64,000 nucleotides of DNA from Gnetum montanum (Eukaryota; Streptophyta; Gnetopsida; Gnetales; Gnetaceae), in the NCBI GenBank assembly GCA_015680685.1, contig MNCI01008066.1, forward strand, positions 538,743-602,742. The letters are read 5' to 3'. A program made the position numbers and the translations under genes. How positions within the stretch are numbered: the stretch's first letter is position 1; every line of letters starts with the position of its first letter. Below are positions 48,731 to 60,000 of this stretch, one piece after another. Below the pieces are notes generated by a model, which saw only the letters and a program-made list of their open reading frames with translations, had not been told where the DNA came from and made no database searches.

Positions 48731-51504
48731 ATGGCCATGAAACATGGACAATAGGAGGGCCCTAGCCAAGGTGAAAGTAAACGAGCTCAGAGAGGTGGAA
48801 GACAAGGACCTACTGGACAATAAGTAGAATAGGAGGAGCAATCATTTAGCATCCATCAAGATGAACCTCCTACCAGATAGTCTGGGCAAGCATAAGGAGG
48901 AGCTGCTGCTATGCCTGAACCGAGAAAACAACTCACATTACCCTTGGAATGTGTTCAGGCTATCCATAAGAAGTCCACATTTGCTGCGGTAATTGTTGAG
49001 TTGAACTTTGAATCCTTTGTAGAGTTTGCTCCTAAGGCTTGTAGGGATCACCTCAAAGGATCTCCCTTTTGGCCTATCCTCTCTAAATGTAGTGCCTGGT
49101 ACCTAGGAGAAATGTACAAGTTATGGCACAATAGGGAGCAATGCACCACTGTGAATATTTGTGGTGTGATAGTTGACTTCTCTACACAGGCAATTTCGGA
49201 AGTGTTAAAACTTCTGAATACAGGGCCCCAAGTTGCTCGGTTATCTACCCATTTAGACCCTAATGTGTGAAAGGATTGGTTAGATAAGGCTTATGGTAGA
49301 GACAAATTATTTGGAGAATTGATGACAGAAGAGAGAATTTACTTCAAAATTGGAACATATCACCTCTTCCCCACAAAAGGCTTAAAAAGAATATCCACGT
49401 ATGCGGCTAGAGGATGTGCAGTGTTGATGGGAAAGGTTAATGCTAACCTACCCCATCTATATTTGACGGAGATCCTGAGGTGGTTCGAAGAATGAAAGAT
49501 AGGGAAAATGGTGTTGCCTTTCCCCTGTCTTATCAAAAATCTTTGCCGACGTGTTGGTTTCCGAGGATACACCAATGACATCCTCCAAAAATCTCAAACT
49601 GCTTCATATGCTGAATTGCTAAAGGTGCCAACTCCAAGAAAAAGCACTGGTGAAGAGCTGAGACTAGAATAAGAAGAACAAGAAGAAGAACATGTGGTTG
49701 GAACCAACCAACCTCCAGCCATAGGTCCCAGCCGACAACAAGAAGCAAGGCCCAGCACAGGCTAGGATCAACCACCACCATCACAAGACTACAGACCGTC
49801 AATGAGCCATCTGAGGGCCATCGTTGAGATTGTCAGTTGGGGAAGTCGTGATGATGCAAACCTCTTCTGCATCATCGATGATGCTGGGTAGCCTACTATT
49901 TCATTGGATCACACAAGGGGTGAAGTCTCCATTCAAACAAGAGGAGGAGAAAGTATATGGTCACAACAGATCTCAAGAAACGTGGCATATTTTCAGGTGT
50001 AGTTAGAGACTGGTGAAGGGGCCACTATAGTGGTCATGCAACACCAAAATGTTGCAGGAGCTACTGAAGTGGTCGTAGACCACATCAAAGAAACTTTCAA
50101 TGTACTTGTTGTGCCACCGACAGATCTTTCAGGAGCATGAGATGCTCAAAATTTGGCTGAAACCTTAATGACTCCTACGGAACATGAGGATGTACTTAAC
50201 ATATTGCTTCAAACAAGGCAAGTAATGACGTCCTTGTTTGACATCATCCAGGATGTCATGAAAATTCAATCAAACCTCATTTCCACAAAGGGGAAGCTGG
50301 TCATATCCAAAGTAAGGGCCAAACATGCTGAAGCTGAGGTGCAAAAACTACAAGAGCAGCTCACCACCTTACAAGCAGCACTACAAGATCCTCTACAATT
50401 TGTTCCCATAGACCAGCTAGAAAATTTTAGAACGGAGCAGCTAACAAGATTAATAGTAGAGAATAAAAAGGTAGTGAAAGAAAAGGAGATGGTTGTTTGG
50501 GATGCCTTCGCATCACAGGCACAAACCCATGCACATCTAAGGCACTCAAGGCCTTAGAAGAAGAAAATAAGAAATTGGTTGCAAACAATCTTTGGTTGAC
50601 CACTATAGATAAGCAAAAGAATGTTCCCAATGAACACTTCCATCAATTACAAGAACAATTCATCTAGGTCAACTAAGATGTGAGCCATTTAGCCAAAGAA
50701 AATCGAACCTTCTCAATGGAGGAGGTATACACTTTTCACCAAAAGTTAGCAATTGAGATAAGTGTGTGGTAGAATGAGGCTAAACAACACGAGAAGCTGA
50801 AGGAGCACTTCTGTGATCAGGTGGGGATGTACAAAAAAATCCTAGAAAAGGAGATCCATATGGCCAAAGCCCAAATTAACACTATCAGTGCTCAACACAC
50901 TGATTGGAGGGCCATATTGCACACTTATGCCCTTACCCACCAAGCGAAAGTTAAGAACTAGGACCTGCAGATTCAAGACTTGACAGAGTACATGGAGTTG
51001 GCAAACCTTAGATATGCCAACTTTGCCATGTTAACAGCAGGGTGCCCAAGGTTAGAGCTCAAGCAATAGGTAGCTTCCACCCACATCAAATATGAAGTAG
51101 AATTTGTAGAGTGCAAGAAGCTGGTTGAGAAACTAGATGTTGCAAATTTTGAACTTGAGGTGGTAAAAGCAAGCTACCAAGGATAGAAAGACATTGCAAC
51201 TAACTTGGCTCAATGGCTAATGGACCTTCACAAATACAAGAACAAACCCAAAGACTATGAGGAGGAATGATGGGTGTTTGCGGCATGGTATGTCAAAGCT
51301 AACCAGATATTCCTGCAACTACCCTATCCATGGGAAGTGCCGACTCCATCAAACATTGGAACACTAGCATGGATGGCACAAGACCCTCGGACTGAAGAGG
51401 AGAAGCTCCAGTCCATACTTTAATGTCATCAACTCCCAAAGCCTGGAGCACAAGATAAAGGGAAGGTACCAATGGAGGAGCCACCGCCACCAGGAACTAC
51501 ATGA
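48731..51504 (+). pseudogene. ORF2 of element F: plant retrotransposon-associated domain + coiled coil
   Basis: About 924 codons from ATG 48731 to TGA 51502-51504. N-terminal domain (48911-49560): LECVQAIHKKSTFAAVI, LKGSPFWPILSKCSAWYLGE, NICGVIVDFSTQAISEVLKL, KIGTYHLFPTKGLKRISTYA, GFRGYTND. It resembles the plant domain labelled putative plant transposon protein, which is found in many large-genome plants. Then an acidic, Gln/Pro-rich linker, and from 50153 a long heptad-rich coiled coil (VISKVRAKHAEAEVQKLQEQ; later KLVEKLDVANFELEVVKASY). The tail PYPWEVPTPSNIGTLAWMAQ is near-identical to E's. There are multiple stops and one frame change near 50525. No transmembrane segment or signal peptide is evident, so an env glycoprotein is unlikely; the coiled coil suggests a structural or self-associating role. 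Confidence 0.78.
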
Positions 51505-51646
51505 GTTTCAAATTTTTGTAGTTGTAGTATTTGTGTGTTGTGTTTTCTTCCCACACTATGGCATTGTCCCATTTCCTTCTCCATTAATAATCCCATACCT
51601 ATGCACTATGTAATTACTGTAACTCAAAGATGAGTTTTTATTCAGT
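51505..51646 (+). other. 3' untranslated interior of element F
   Basis: Short non-coding stretch between ORF2 and the polypurine tract; contains GATGAGTTTTTATTCAG, which is also found before the LTR of element I (17950). Confidence 0.6.
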
Positions 51647-51656
51647 CGTGGGGGTA
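51647..51656 (+). promoter_or_regulatory. polypurine tract of element F
   Basis: CGTGGGGGTA directly before the 3' LTR; same as in E. Confidence 0.8.
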
Positions 51657-52489
51657 TGATGGGACGTGATATCACATGGGTCACGATATCACATCCACCG
51701 TGATATTGTGTCTTCATCTACGATATCGCGTATGTGATATCGTAGTCCACTATAATGTTTATAAATAAGAAGTAGCTCTCCCTCATTTCATACCATAGAA
51801 TAGAAGTAGCAAAGCTTTGGTAGTTTGATCCCTCTAGAGATAGATTATTTTCCCGTGTCTGCCTGCAGTGTTGTGAATGTAATTGTATGGCATCCTTTAT
51901 TTGAGTGTGACATACTTGGAAATGCACATGATCGGCAAGAAAGATCGAGATTACTTCATCATTGCAGAATTCACTTTGTTTATTTATTTATTTAATTGTT
52001 ATTTACTACTTTCCTAATTAGTCTCTCTCACCCTTATCTCCTAGTAATGCGGAATGAGTACAACTTGATTACGAGCATTTAAGTGTGACTACTTGGTAGC
52101 CCAGTGGCGTACCTAGGATCTACACTTGGTAATCCCAGTGGTAGTCATGCATGAGGTCCAAGATGTGTATGGATGATCAAGGAACGGCTGCTTATCGCAC
52201 TTAGGCTAGATTATATTCTCTTACCCTTTCCCTCCTAGCTTAGCTTAGTTAATATTATTTTTGACTGCCTTCAGGAGTAGCATTAGATTAGGATCACATC
52301 ATACACCTCACTCTAGACTAAACCATAAATGACAAAGATAATACTAGTCTAGATGGGAAGATAGTGAACTGTGACCTAAGGATAACTATCTAGGTGCCAC
52401 AACTAGTCCATCTGTAGAGTTCGACCAAATCGTGCGTGAGAACGCTCATATTCGTATGGTTGAGTGTAGGGGTATCTCGCCACTCATCA
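51657..52489 (+). repeat. 3' LTR of element F (833 bp), polyadenylation signal mutated
   Basis: TGATGGGACG ... GCCACTCATCA. It keeps U3 GATATC palindromes and TATAAATA (51760-51767). At 51937-51942 it has AAGAAA where all well-preserved relatives have AATAAA. By hand I count about 53 mismatches to the 5' LTR over about 640 aligned bases, mostly transitions, so F is not a recent insertion. Confidence 0.92.
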
Positions 52490-53437
52490 GATATGGTACC
52501 TTAGCCTCTCCTAGGAGAACCCATGGCCTAGGTAGTTGTTTAACAATGCATAATATCTTTCTAAGGCCATGTCCAAGGGTTCATGTTGCTCTTTTTTGCA
52601 TTCTTGAATTTGTTTCCTCAAGGCCAACACTCTGGCATAGGTTTGGTATCATTCAGTAAAGAGTTCTACCATTGATGGCCAACTACAAATTGATTTTGGT
52701 TTTAATAAGCTATACCACACTTTTGGTTGGCCAATGAGTGTCATAGGAAAGAGCTTAATTTTTTTCCACCCATTATCGATATTATTCTAGACACAGGCAT
52801 CATAGAAGGCTTGTATATGCTATTGCAGATCTAAATCATAGCCTCTTGCAAACTTGGGAAAGTTTTTTAAATCAAGCCTGGGTAGATGGCTTTCTTAGTG
52901 ATGCTTGCAAGATATTCAAATGACCTCCTGTATAGGCATTAGGCTCTTAGTGGCTAGCAGGGGTTCATCATCACTAAGTGGGTTATGAGTTCGTGCGTTG
53001 GGACGATGTTGTTCTTATTTATGTTGGCGTTCTTGATTTTCTTTGTGAGCTCAATTTTTAGTTCTATGCCAATCCCTGGAAAGATAGTCATCCATGTCAC
53101 AATTTGGTGTTGAAGGAGTAGAGGAAGAGAGGGAACTATAAAACTCACTATGAATTTTGTAAGTCTTCTAGTCATCCCCAAATAAGTTCTTGTTAGTTAT
53201 CGAGAAGGTCATGGGCCTTTCGGGCCTCCTCATTCTATGGGATGTCTCATCCTTACTAGAGGTGTTAGAGTTGGATGATGAAAGTCTTTGAGTATCATTG
53301 GGGTGTTCATGAATGTAGGGGACTCCTGCATAATGTTGAGTACTCCAAACTTTATCTTCATCATCATATAATTTGTTGGTTCTCCAATAAATTACCTTAC
53401 TCATTGTTGCGTTGTCAAAGTCTTGTGAGAGAGACAT
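52490..53437 (-). pseudogene. gag of element E, first half
   Basis: It starts MSLSQDFDNATMSK at 53437 and includes YWRTNKLYDDED, matching F's N-terminus. An Arg/His-rich stretch, KNFPKFARGYDLD, KVWYSLLKPKSI, RKQIQECKKEQHEPLDMALE and HGFS*ERLRYHI follow, breaking off at the F insertion (TSD GATAT at 52490-52494). Stops are present. Relative to F the first 90 codons are open and have extra Ser/Arg-rich residues. Confidence 0.75.
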
Positions 53438-53556
53438 TGTTGTGAACCATGTGTGACTTAATTAAATTTAATTTAATTTCTTTTCTAAAGGATATATAAT
53501 GAATAATTTGTTACAGTGATCTTGAATGATGTAACCAATCTAAATAACTAACATCG

Positions 53557-53574
53557 TCCTCGGCAACGGTGCCA
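53557..53574 (-). promoter_or_regulatory. primer-binding site of element E (tRNA-Asp-like)
   Basis: Minus-strand TGGCACCGTTGCCGAGGA one base inside the 5' LTR, with two differences from the tRNA-Asp complement. Confidence 0.82.
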
Positions 53575-53575
53575 A

Positions 53576-54407
53576 TGATGAGTGGCGAGGTACCCCTACA
53601 CTCAACCATACGAATATGAGCGTTCATGCACAATCCGATCAAACTCCGTAGATGGGCTAGTTGTGGTATTTAGATAGTTACTCATTAATCATAGTTCATT
53701 GTCTTCCCACCTAGACTAGTATTTGCTTTGTCACATATGGTTTAGTCCAAAGTGAGGTGTATGATGTGGTTTCTAACCTAGTGCTACTCCTGGTGGCAGT
53801 GGAAAATAACTTGTTAAGCTAAGAGAGAAAGGGTGAAGAGAGTCTAAACTAGCCTAAGTGTGATGAGCATCCATCTCTTAATCATCTGTACACATCTTGG
53901 ACCTCGTGCATGACTATCGCTGGGATTACCAAGTGCATGTCCTAGGTACACTACTAGGATATCAAGTAGTCACACTTAAATGCTCATGATTAAGTCATAC
54001 TTATTCCACGTTTAAGGAGTTTAGGGTGAAGAGATATTAACTACGAAAGTAATAAATAACAATAAAAATTTAATAATTAAACTAAGTGAATGCTGTAATG
54101 ATGAAGTAATCTCGATCTTTATTTCCAGTCATGTGCGTGTCCAAGTATGTCACACTTTAATAAAGGTGTCGTACAACTATAATCATCACACTATAGGCAT
54201 GCACTAGGGTAAAAGGGTTGAGAAGAACTAAAATGAAAGCTAACTTCTAAAATGAACTATGAACTGATTCTAAAAACTTACTTCTAACTCCTTGCACCTA
54301 CATGTGTATTTATAGGCCCACACAGGAGTCACGATAATTGTGCATCCAAAATCACATACGCGATATTGCAAGTTCGATATTGAAGCCTAATGAATCGCGA
54401 TTCATCA
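53576..54407 (-). repeat. 5' LTR of element E (832 bp)
   Basis: Plus strand TGATGAGTGGCG ... GCGATTCATCA, followed by the duplication ATGAT (54408-54412). Sense strand shows GATATTGCA/GATATC-type palindromes, TATAAATA (complement at about 54309), and the AATAAAGATCGAGATT block (complement at about 54110). Confidence 0.92.
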
Positions 54408-56023
54408 ATGATGAGTGAGAAAACTAGATTGTATGATTCAGGGGATCTAAGGTCCATTTTCCAAACACTTTTCCATGAGTTTAATTATGGGGGAGATGCC
54501 CTATCTTGACTTAGGAATTGATAAGTGCTTTTCAATTTTTTTGTCTTTTAATTTTTTGGTTTCTTACTAATTTTTACATTCTTTGATATCTTTTTACTCT
54601 TTTATACTTTTCCATTTCTTAATCATTTACTATTCTTTAATATTTTTCAAATTCTTTTTCTATTTTTCCATCTTTATATGATTTTTTATTGTTTCTCTTG
54701 CATATATTTCTGATAATTTTTCAATAAAATGCATAGAATAAAGTAAGATGTCCAAATAAGGTGAAAATTGCTCTACATTATCAAATCATGAAGGACTTAT
54801 TACCTATATAGTAAGAACATGTTATCCATTCACTCATTTCCAATACTAAGAGGTTCTTACCATGGCCACAATGATATTCTTCTCACAATAAAACTAAGAA
54901 TAAACTTGTAATCATTATACCTAGATAGAATAGAGAAGAACCAAGTCAGAATGAAAAGGATGTGACATCAAGGGGACTTGTGGATTTTCTAGGCCTACTA
55001 TTATAAGTTCTATCCTATTTTTGAGGATGTATTATTCTCTTAAGTTTGAATGACAAATGGAAGTAATAGTATAATAAGTATTGCCTTACCTTGTCACTGG
55101 AAAGACATGTTAAACATGCCTGAAGATAGTCCTCTACTAAGGTTGACATAATAAAAATAAAATTAAAGCATAGAATAAAATTTCTAGGAGCCCACTAGAA
55201 AGACATGTTACCTATGCCTAAAGAAAGATGTCTTCTCAAAAATCTCAAAAATAAAAGTGTACTATTAATAAACTCCTTCCTTGAACAATAGGTCAAGGAA
55301 TAGTACTTCTTGCAACAATGGTAGTCTTATGGTTGTTAGTCCTAGGAATGACACAATGAGATGTCATTGAAAAGTGGTTTGGAATTACTTTAAATCTCAT
55401 AAAGAAAGGCTAGTAATTGCCTTAACCACACATCATACACAAGGATTCATTATGCCTATGGTAAGATATCTCACATCCCAGTTTTAGCAATCCCTTCTAC
55501 ATTCCATTTCACCTCATTGTATATTTAATTATAACTTTATGGTTTTATATATTATAGTATTATTTTCCCAACCTATCAATATTAACATGTGTATTTTGTT
55601 AAATAGGTATGTCTTACATTCAACTTCTTAAGTGCCTACAGACACTTTTAGGTATGGTTATATAAGCACACTAGAGGCTAAAGCTTGATTTCAAGAGGAC
55701 CCACTTGTATAACTGTTGTACCTCATACTTAACAAGAAACTCCACATAATCTTGTGCCTTCCAATATGATTACACCTCATTAAGTAATTTTTATACCATC
55801 TTATAACATGTCCATCAACCAAGAACCTTCAATCCATCTCATACAAACTTGATAAAATTTCGTTTCTTGAAATTCCTTTCTTAAGAATTTTAAATGCCAA
55901 ATTTTTGAACTCTAAGCATCATCAATGATCCATAGCCCTTTGGAAAGTTTCTACATTTTCCACATCATCCAACTAACTCATTTTTTCCATAGAAAATTGA
56001 CAAAAATTTTAAATTTTTCAATG

Positions 56024-56100
56024 GTGACGTCACATCTACAATGTTGTAGCACCTACGACATCACAGTTACAATGTCACACCAACAAAACTAGTATATATG
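56024..56100 (+). promoter_or_regulatory. internal U3-like promoter of element D
   Basis: GTGACGTCACATCTACAATG, then GTAGCACCTACGACATCAC and ACAATGTCAC units, then CTAGTATATATGCATG (TATATATG at 56093-56100). Its layout, palindromic units then TATA, parallels D's own LTR U3 (32810-32910). Confidence 0.55.
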
Positions 56101-56338
56101 CATGTCAAGAGTTAGAAAATTTTTTCATTCTCCATTTTAACACAAGAGGATTTTTTTTTTTTGTCTGTTTAAGCTCTAGCAACCAAACTTCCTAAAGCTA
56201 TAACTTATTGTAGCTTCAATTTCTATGATTTTTGAACCCAGTTGATCCCGGAGTGCTCAACTTAGTTGTGGGGGAAATTACACATACATTTGATAAATTG
56301 ATCCAAAATTTCCTAATGTCTAGAAGACATTATAAAGG

Positions 56339-56344
56339 GTAAGT
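56339..56344 (+). other. predicted 5' splice site of the ORF2 leader in element D
   Basis: TATAAAGG|GTAAGTAT, a near-ideal plant donor, at the position equivalent to E's donor. The partner acceptor is at 63104, beyond the LTR element inserted at 56494-62940. Confidence 0.55.
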
Positions 56345-56493
56345 ATAAGATAATAATAAGAATATTATAACTAATGAATCAAATCCAAGGCAAAGGTACT
56401 TAACTAATTCTCCAAACTAACATTTAAGGGCATACAAAATGAAGAAACAACAATTGTACAGGGTCATAACAATTAAAAATATAACACTTAGGA

Positions 56494-57077
56494 TGTGATA
56501 GATGTCCTAGAGTGGTGGTTCTCTTGGGCTCTCCCCATGGTTCGGGGGCCATGGAACACTCTGAGATGCCCTCAGGTGACTCTCAAGTGTTAGAAAACCC
56601 ACCCCTGGCTTGGTGCTACGAAGCTAGCAATAGGACACCCTCCTGTTGCAACTCTCTTCTAAGTCCTCTTCATTCGCCTCTTCTCCATGGAGAACTACAT
56701 GGCCCTGATTCTATGGTGGTCATAGATATGTAGGTAGCCAAGACTGGATAGTTTTGGTGCAATGCTAGGCCACACCTTGTACCAGATCATGAGGGATCTC
56801 GGGGTGAGGCACCTCCCCTTGTAGGTGCATCGTCTCCCCTCCCACTGATGTTGTCTACAAGGCTGTGTATGTGCTTGTTTGCTTGGTCCTCATTTTGGAG
56901 GTGGTTACCCTCCATGAGGTGCGTGGTCATGTGCGTTAAGAAGCTGTGCTTCTGCCTGCACTCACTTGTGAGATGCTTACTTGCTTGAGACATATTCCCC
57001 AGGTCTTCAGCCCCAGATCCATTGGATCTTCGTGAATTCCTTGGGATGCCAAACAATGTTGGGGCAACGTTATTATA
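56494..57077 (+). repeat. 5' LTR of the LARD-like element (584 bp)
   Basis: TGTGATAGATGTCC ... GCAACGTTATTATA. The last two bases should be CA (as in the 3' copy) but read TA. Confidence 0.85.
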
Positions 57078-60000
57078 GATGGTATCGAAGCGTTTTTGAA
57101 ATTGTGTTGGGATATGGTTGTGCCCTTTGGTTGTGTTACCCCATTGAGCTTGTTTGGTTAATGATCCCTTCGGATTGATACCTAGGTGATCTAGGATCAT
57201 ATCCTTATGTATTTTTGAAGAGTTTCCTGATGGAAATGTTCTCTTCTCTTCATGAGGGGACAAATGAGAAATTGTGAGCAACTGATGTATGTTGATCTCC
57301 GTGAGGATATAAACGATGGCATTGTGGTGATGTCCTCCACTTGTGTACTTATGGTTGTACTTGTTGTGATTTTATGCGATATGGTTGAGAGGAGTTCTAC
57401 TGGCAACTCAAGAATTTTTTTGCTCAAGGATCTCCCATCTCAGGTCTCCAGTGATTCATCTGGGATGAATCAAATTGAGTCTTTGCTTTGGTTTCCACCC
57501 AGATGACATGTTTCGAGATGGAATTTGTTGAATCATGCAGGATATGATATCCTTGGCACTTCCACTCATCCTAGATATAGTGAGTATGGGAAAATACAAA
57601 TTGGGACAAGATGGTTCCTAGGTACCTTAGGATGGAGGTCTTTCAGACATGTGCTCTTGGTGAGCCTTGTTCTGGTTGGACTAAGACCCTTTCCAGTAGA
57701 CTTCGTACATTCGTGCTTGCGATTGTATGTTTGTCTATTTGTGTATGTGTGTCTTCTTGGTTGTGCTTTCAAATTCTTCATGCATGTTATCTTGGTTTTT
57801 TCTATCGTTCGTAACACAATGCTTAATGTTCTACATAGTATGATGACTTATTATTGGGAACGTTGAGGATGCAGTGGTTGTTTTGTGTCATCCCAATTCC
57901 AAATGGTTGTTGTCTTGTTTGACAACTTATTATGCATGAGCCATGATTGCTCTTATTGTTGATCCTTGCGAGTTGTGCTCCTTGTTGAGATGGTGGTGTA
58001 GCCCTTGGGCTTGAGGCATCACTATTTTGATTGGTGACATTTCTTTGTCACTTTGATTCGAACTACTGGTGTGGGTCATCCTATTGTTGGTTCTTGTTGA
58101 GACCGCACTTCGTTTGATGAGAGTCTTCTTGTGAATGCATCCTTCATGATGTCACTCATTGTTGCGTGTTGATGCGAGAATTGGTTTGATGTAGACTTGT
58201 TTTTGGATAGAATTTGGTCTTCCACCTTATTTTCAAGTTGAGATGATGATTGTCTATTGCCCATGACTCATACGCGTGTGTTGAGATTTTGGTCTTGGTT
58301 GAGGCCAGTGTTAGTTGCTAGGAATGATTGTTGTGTATGAATCTTGAAATTCTGAGAGTGTGCTATCTCTCTCTTGGTGTGCCTCATGATGAAATTTTTT
58401 TTCAAGTGGGGATGTAATTCATCCATCAAATGTTTTGCATGATTTATCTCTATGCATGTTGTTAAGGTCTTGATTTTTTAAGATGTGCAAGAGTGATATG
58501 ACCTTGTTATATGATCATGCTTGATAGTTGTGTATGAGGCTGATGTGCTAGTCATGTTCCTGCTAACTTCTATGTTTCTAAGCTTACGTCTTAATATTTG
58601 CAGGTAGCACGGGTACAACGATGCAACCAATGGTAACCTCAGTTGATTTTGTGAGCACTATGTCTATGGGGAAGATATGTGCTCTTGAGACCTTCATGAA
58701 CGGATTATTTGGTCTCAGAATCCCAACATTGGGTTGTGGATTTATCAGTACCTTGGCTATGATGGATCAGTAGGTACATCATGATTTGTTTGCCTCTCAG
58801 TGCTGGGGAAGCACTAACAGAGGATGGTAATCTATCCTAGACCCTATAGATATTGGGCTAGCAGATGGCATGAAATGGTATCCTTGGCCATGCTAGATAC
58901 TGATGGCCCAGGAGCGGCCAATGCAATGAGGTCCCACTATGGCAGGATGGTGGATACTCAGTTGGCATGTTTCATTATTCGATTATTGCATTCATTTCTT
59001 GAATTGTTTTTGTTCAAGGTTACCTGTGCAGTGGGTTCAGTGTGATGGTAGATCATGAATCTTTTGAGACAGTGGTGCAATGATAGATGATTTTTTATGC
59101 TTTGTGACAGAGACAATTTTCTCTCAGACTAGCATGGTTCTTCATGGTATGCTCTTGGTGGCCCAAATCCTCTAGCCTAGGATGGGCTTGGGTAGTTGTC
59201 CTATAGCCTTTTAGGCTTGGGTAGCATTCCCAAATACCATGTATGCTCCCATATATGAATGTAATCCTATCCTTGGGTGTGTGGAATGTATCCTTGTGAA
59301 ATTATCAATTCAATTGTATGCACTCAAAAGTGCTAGATGTATTGCCTATGTGACTCAGTTGTCTCCTGGTTGTAGGCCTATGCCACACACTATGACAAGG
59401 CCAAGCTTGATGTATGGTGTTTTCCTGGTGCTTGTTTTAAAGCACCCTTGCTACATGTTGTAAATGGCCATTGTGCCTTGATGTATAATCCTATTGAAAA
59501 CCTTGTGGGAAACTCTTTAGTTGGGTACGGTGTTGTAATGAATGGACCAGGGCATGTCCTTGCCCATTATGCTCGTGAACTTGTGCCATGTGTTCTTGAT
59601 GATGTTGGCATGCCTAGATGGTGTGTGCTTGGTGAACGTCATTGAGATAGGACAAATCTTGGGAACACATTCTCTTGTGCTCTTGGACTGGCCAAGATCT
59701 TGCCCACAGATGATCGATGGTGACTGAAATTCAAATCAATATGATGTCTAGCAGTGGATTTGAGTCAAGTTCTTGGTATTGGCACCTAGACTTGCTCTTC
59801 CATGTGGGAGGAGATCATGGAGCAGTTGTCCAAACATTGGGATGGTGGTCCATCCTTGAATAAATGATGTTACAGATATAGAAATTGTGATTTCTCCTGG
59901 TGGCCTTACTTGGTAGGCTTGAATGTGCTCAAAACACTTGAGCCAATGCTCTCATGATTGGGAGCTTCTAATGATCTATGCATGTTGGTGGGATCTTGTG

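Larger units (their letters stand above)
43964..52489 (+). mobile_element. element F: complete-length gag + ORF2 LTR element without polymerase
   Basis: 8,526 bp with LTRs 43964-44710 and 51657-52489, flanked by the duplication GATAT (43959-43963 and 52490-52494). Interior in order: primer site, gag (44853-46835), G-rich hairpin, about 1.4 kb non-coding spacer, TATA-bearing internal promoter (48225-48258), splice-like leader, ORF2 (48731-51504), polypurine tract, 3' LTR. No reverse transcriptase, RNase H, integrase or complete protease can be read, and there is no room for them. It is the uninterrupted reference copy that makes D and E interpretable. Confidence 0.92.
36963..54407 (-). mobile_element. 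element E: gag + ORF2 LTR element without polymerase, split by element F
   Basis: Minus-strand element bounded by LTRs 53576-54407 (5') and 36963-37810 (3') and the 5-bp duplication ATGAT. Without F it is about 8.9 kb. Order from its 5' end: LTR, primer site (53574-53557), gag first half (53437-52490), [F], gag second half (43963-42595), spacer with internal promoter (41262-41199), leader intron (40948-40699), ORF2 (40698-38012), polypurine tract (37820-37811), LTR. I searched the interior in both strands and saw no reverse transcriptase, RNase H or integrase motifs, so it is non-autonomous by structure. Confidence 0.9.
54413..56488 (+). other. central spacer of element D (after E insertion)
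   Basis: Resumes D after E. A degenerate form of the gag-end G tract (TTATGGGGGAGATGCC at about 54486) marks the former gag end. Blocks shared with F follow: GACATCAAGGGGACTTGTGG at about 54966, CACTAGAAAGACATGTTA at 55194, GAGGACCCACTTGTA at 55695, and TTAGTTGTGGGGGAAATTAC at about 56262. No coding capacity. Confidence 0.7.

Noticed and set aside
48731-51504. ORF2 as a retroviral envelope gene
   Set aside because: Position and possible splicing are env-like, but there is no signal peptide, membrane anchor or cleavage-site pattern; the sequence is a plant domain plus coiled coil.
56787-57281. 164-codon minus-strand frame, with a similar 158-codon frame at 62533-63009
   Set aside because: Both are antisense through the two LTRs of the same element, so their similarity reflects LTR duplication, not selection on a protein. 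No known domain. Kept only as a remark in the LARD finding.
57525-57866. 113-codon frame with a hydrophobic C-terminal half
   Set aside because: Overlaps other frames in a T/G-rich non-coding interior; hydrophobicity follows from T-richness.
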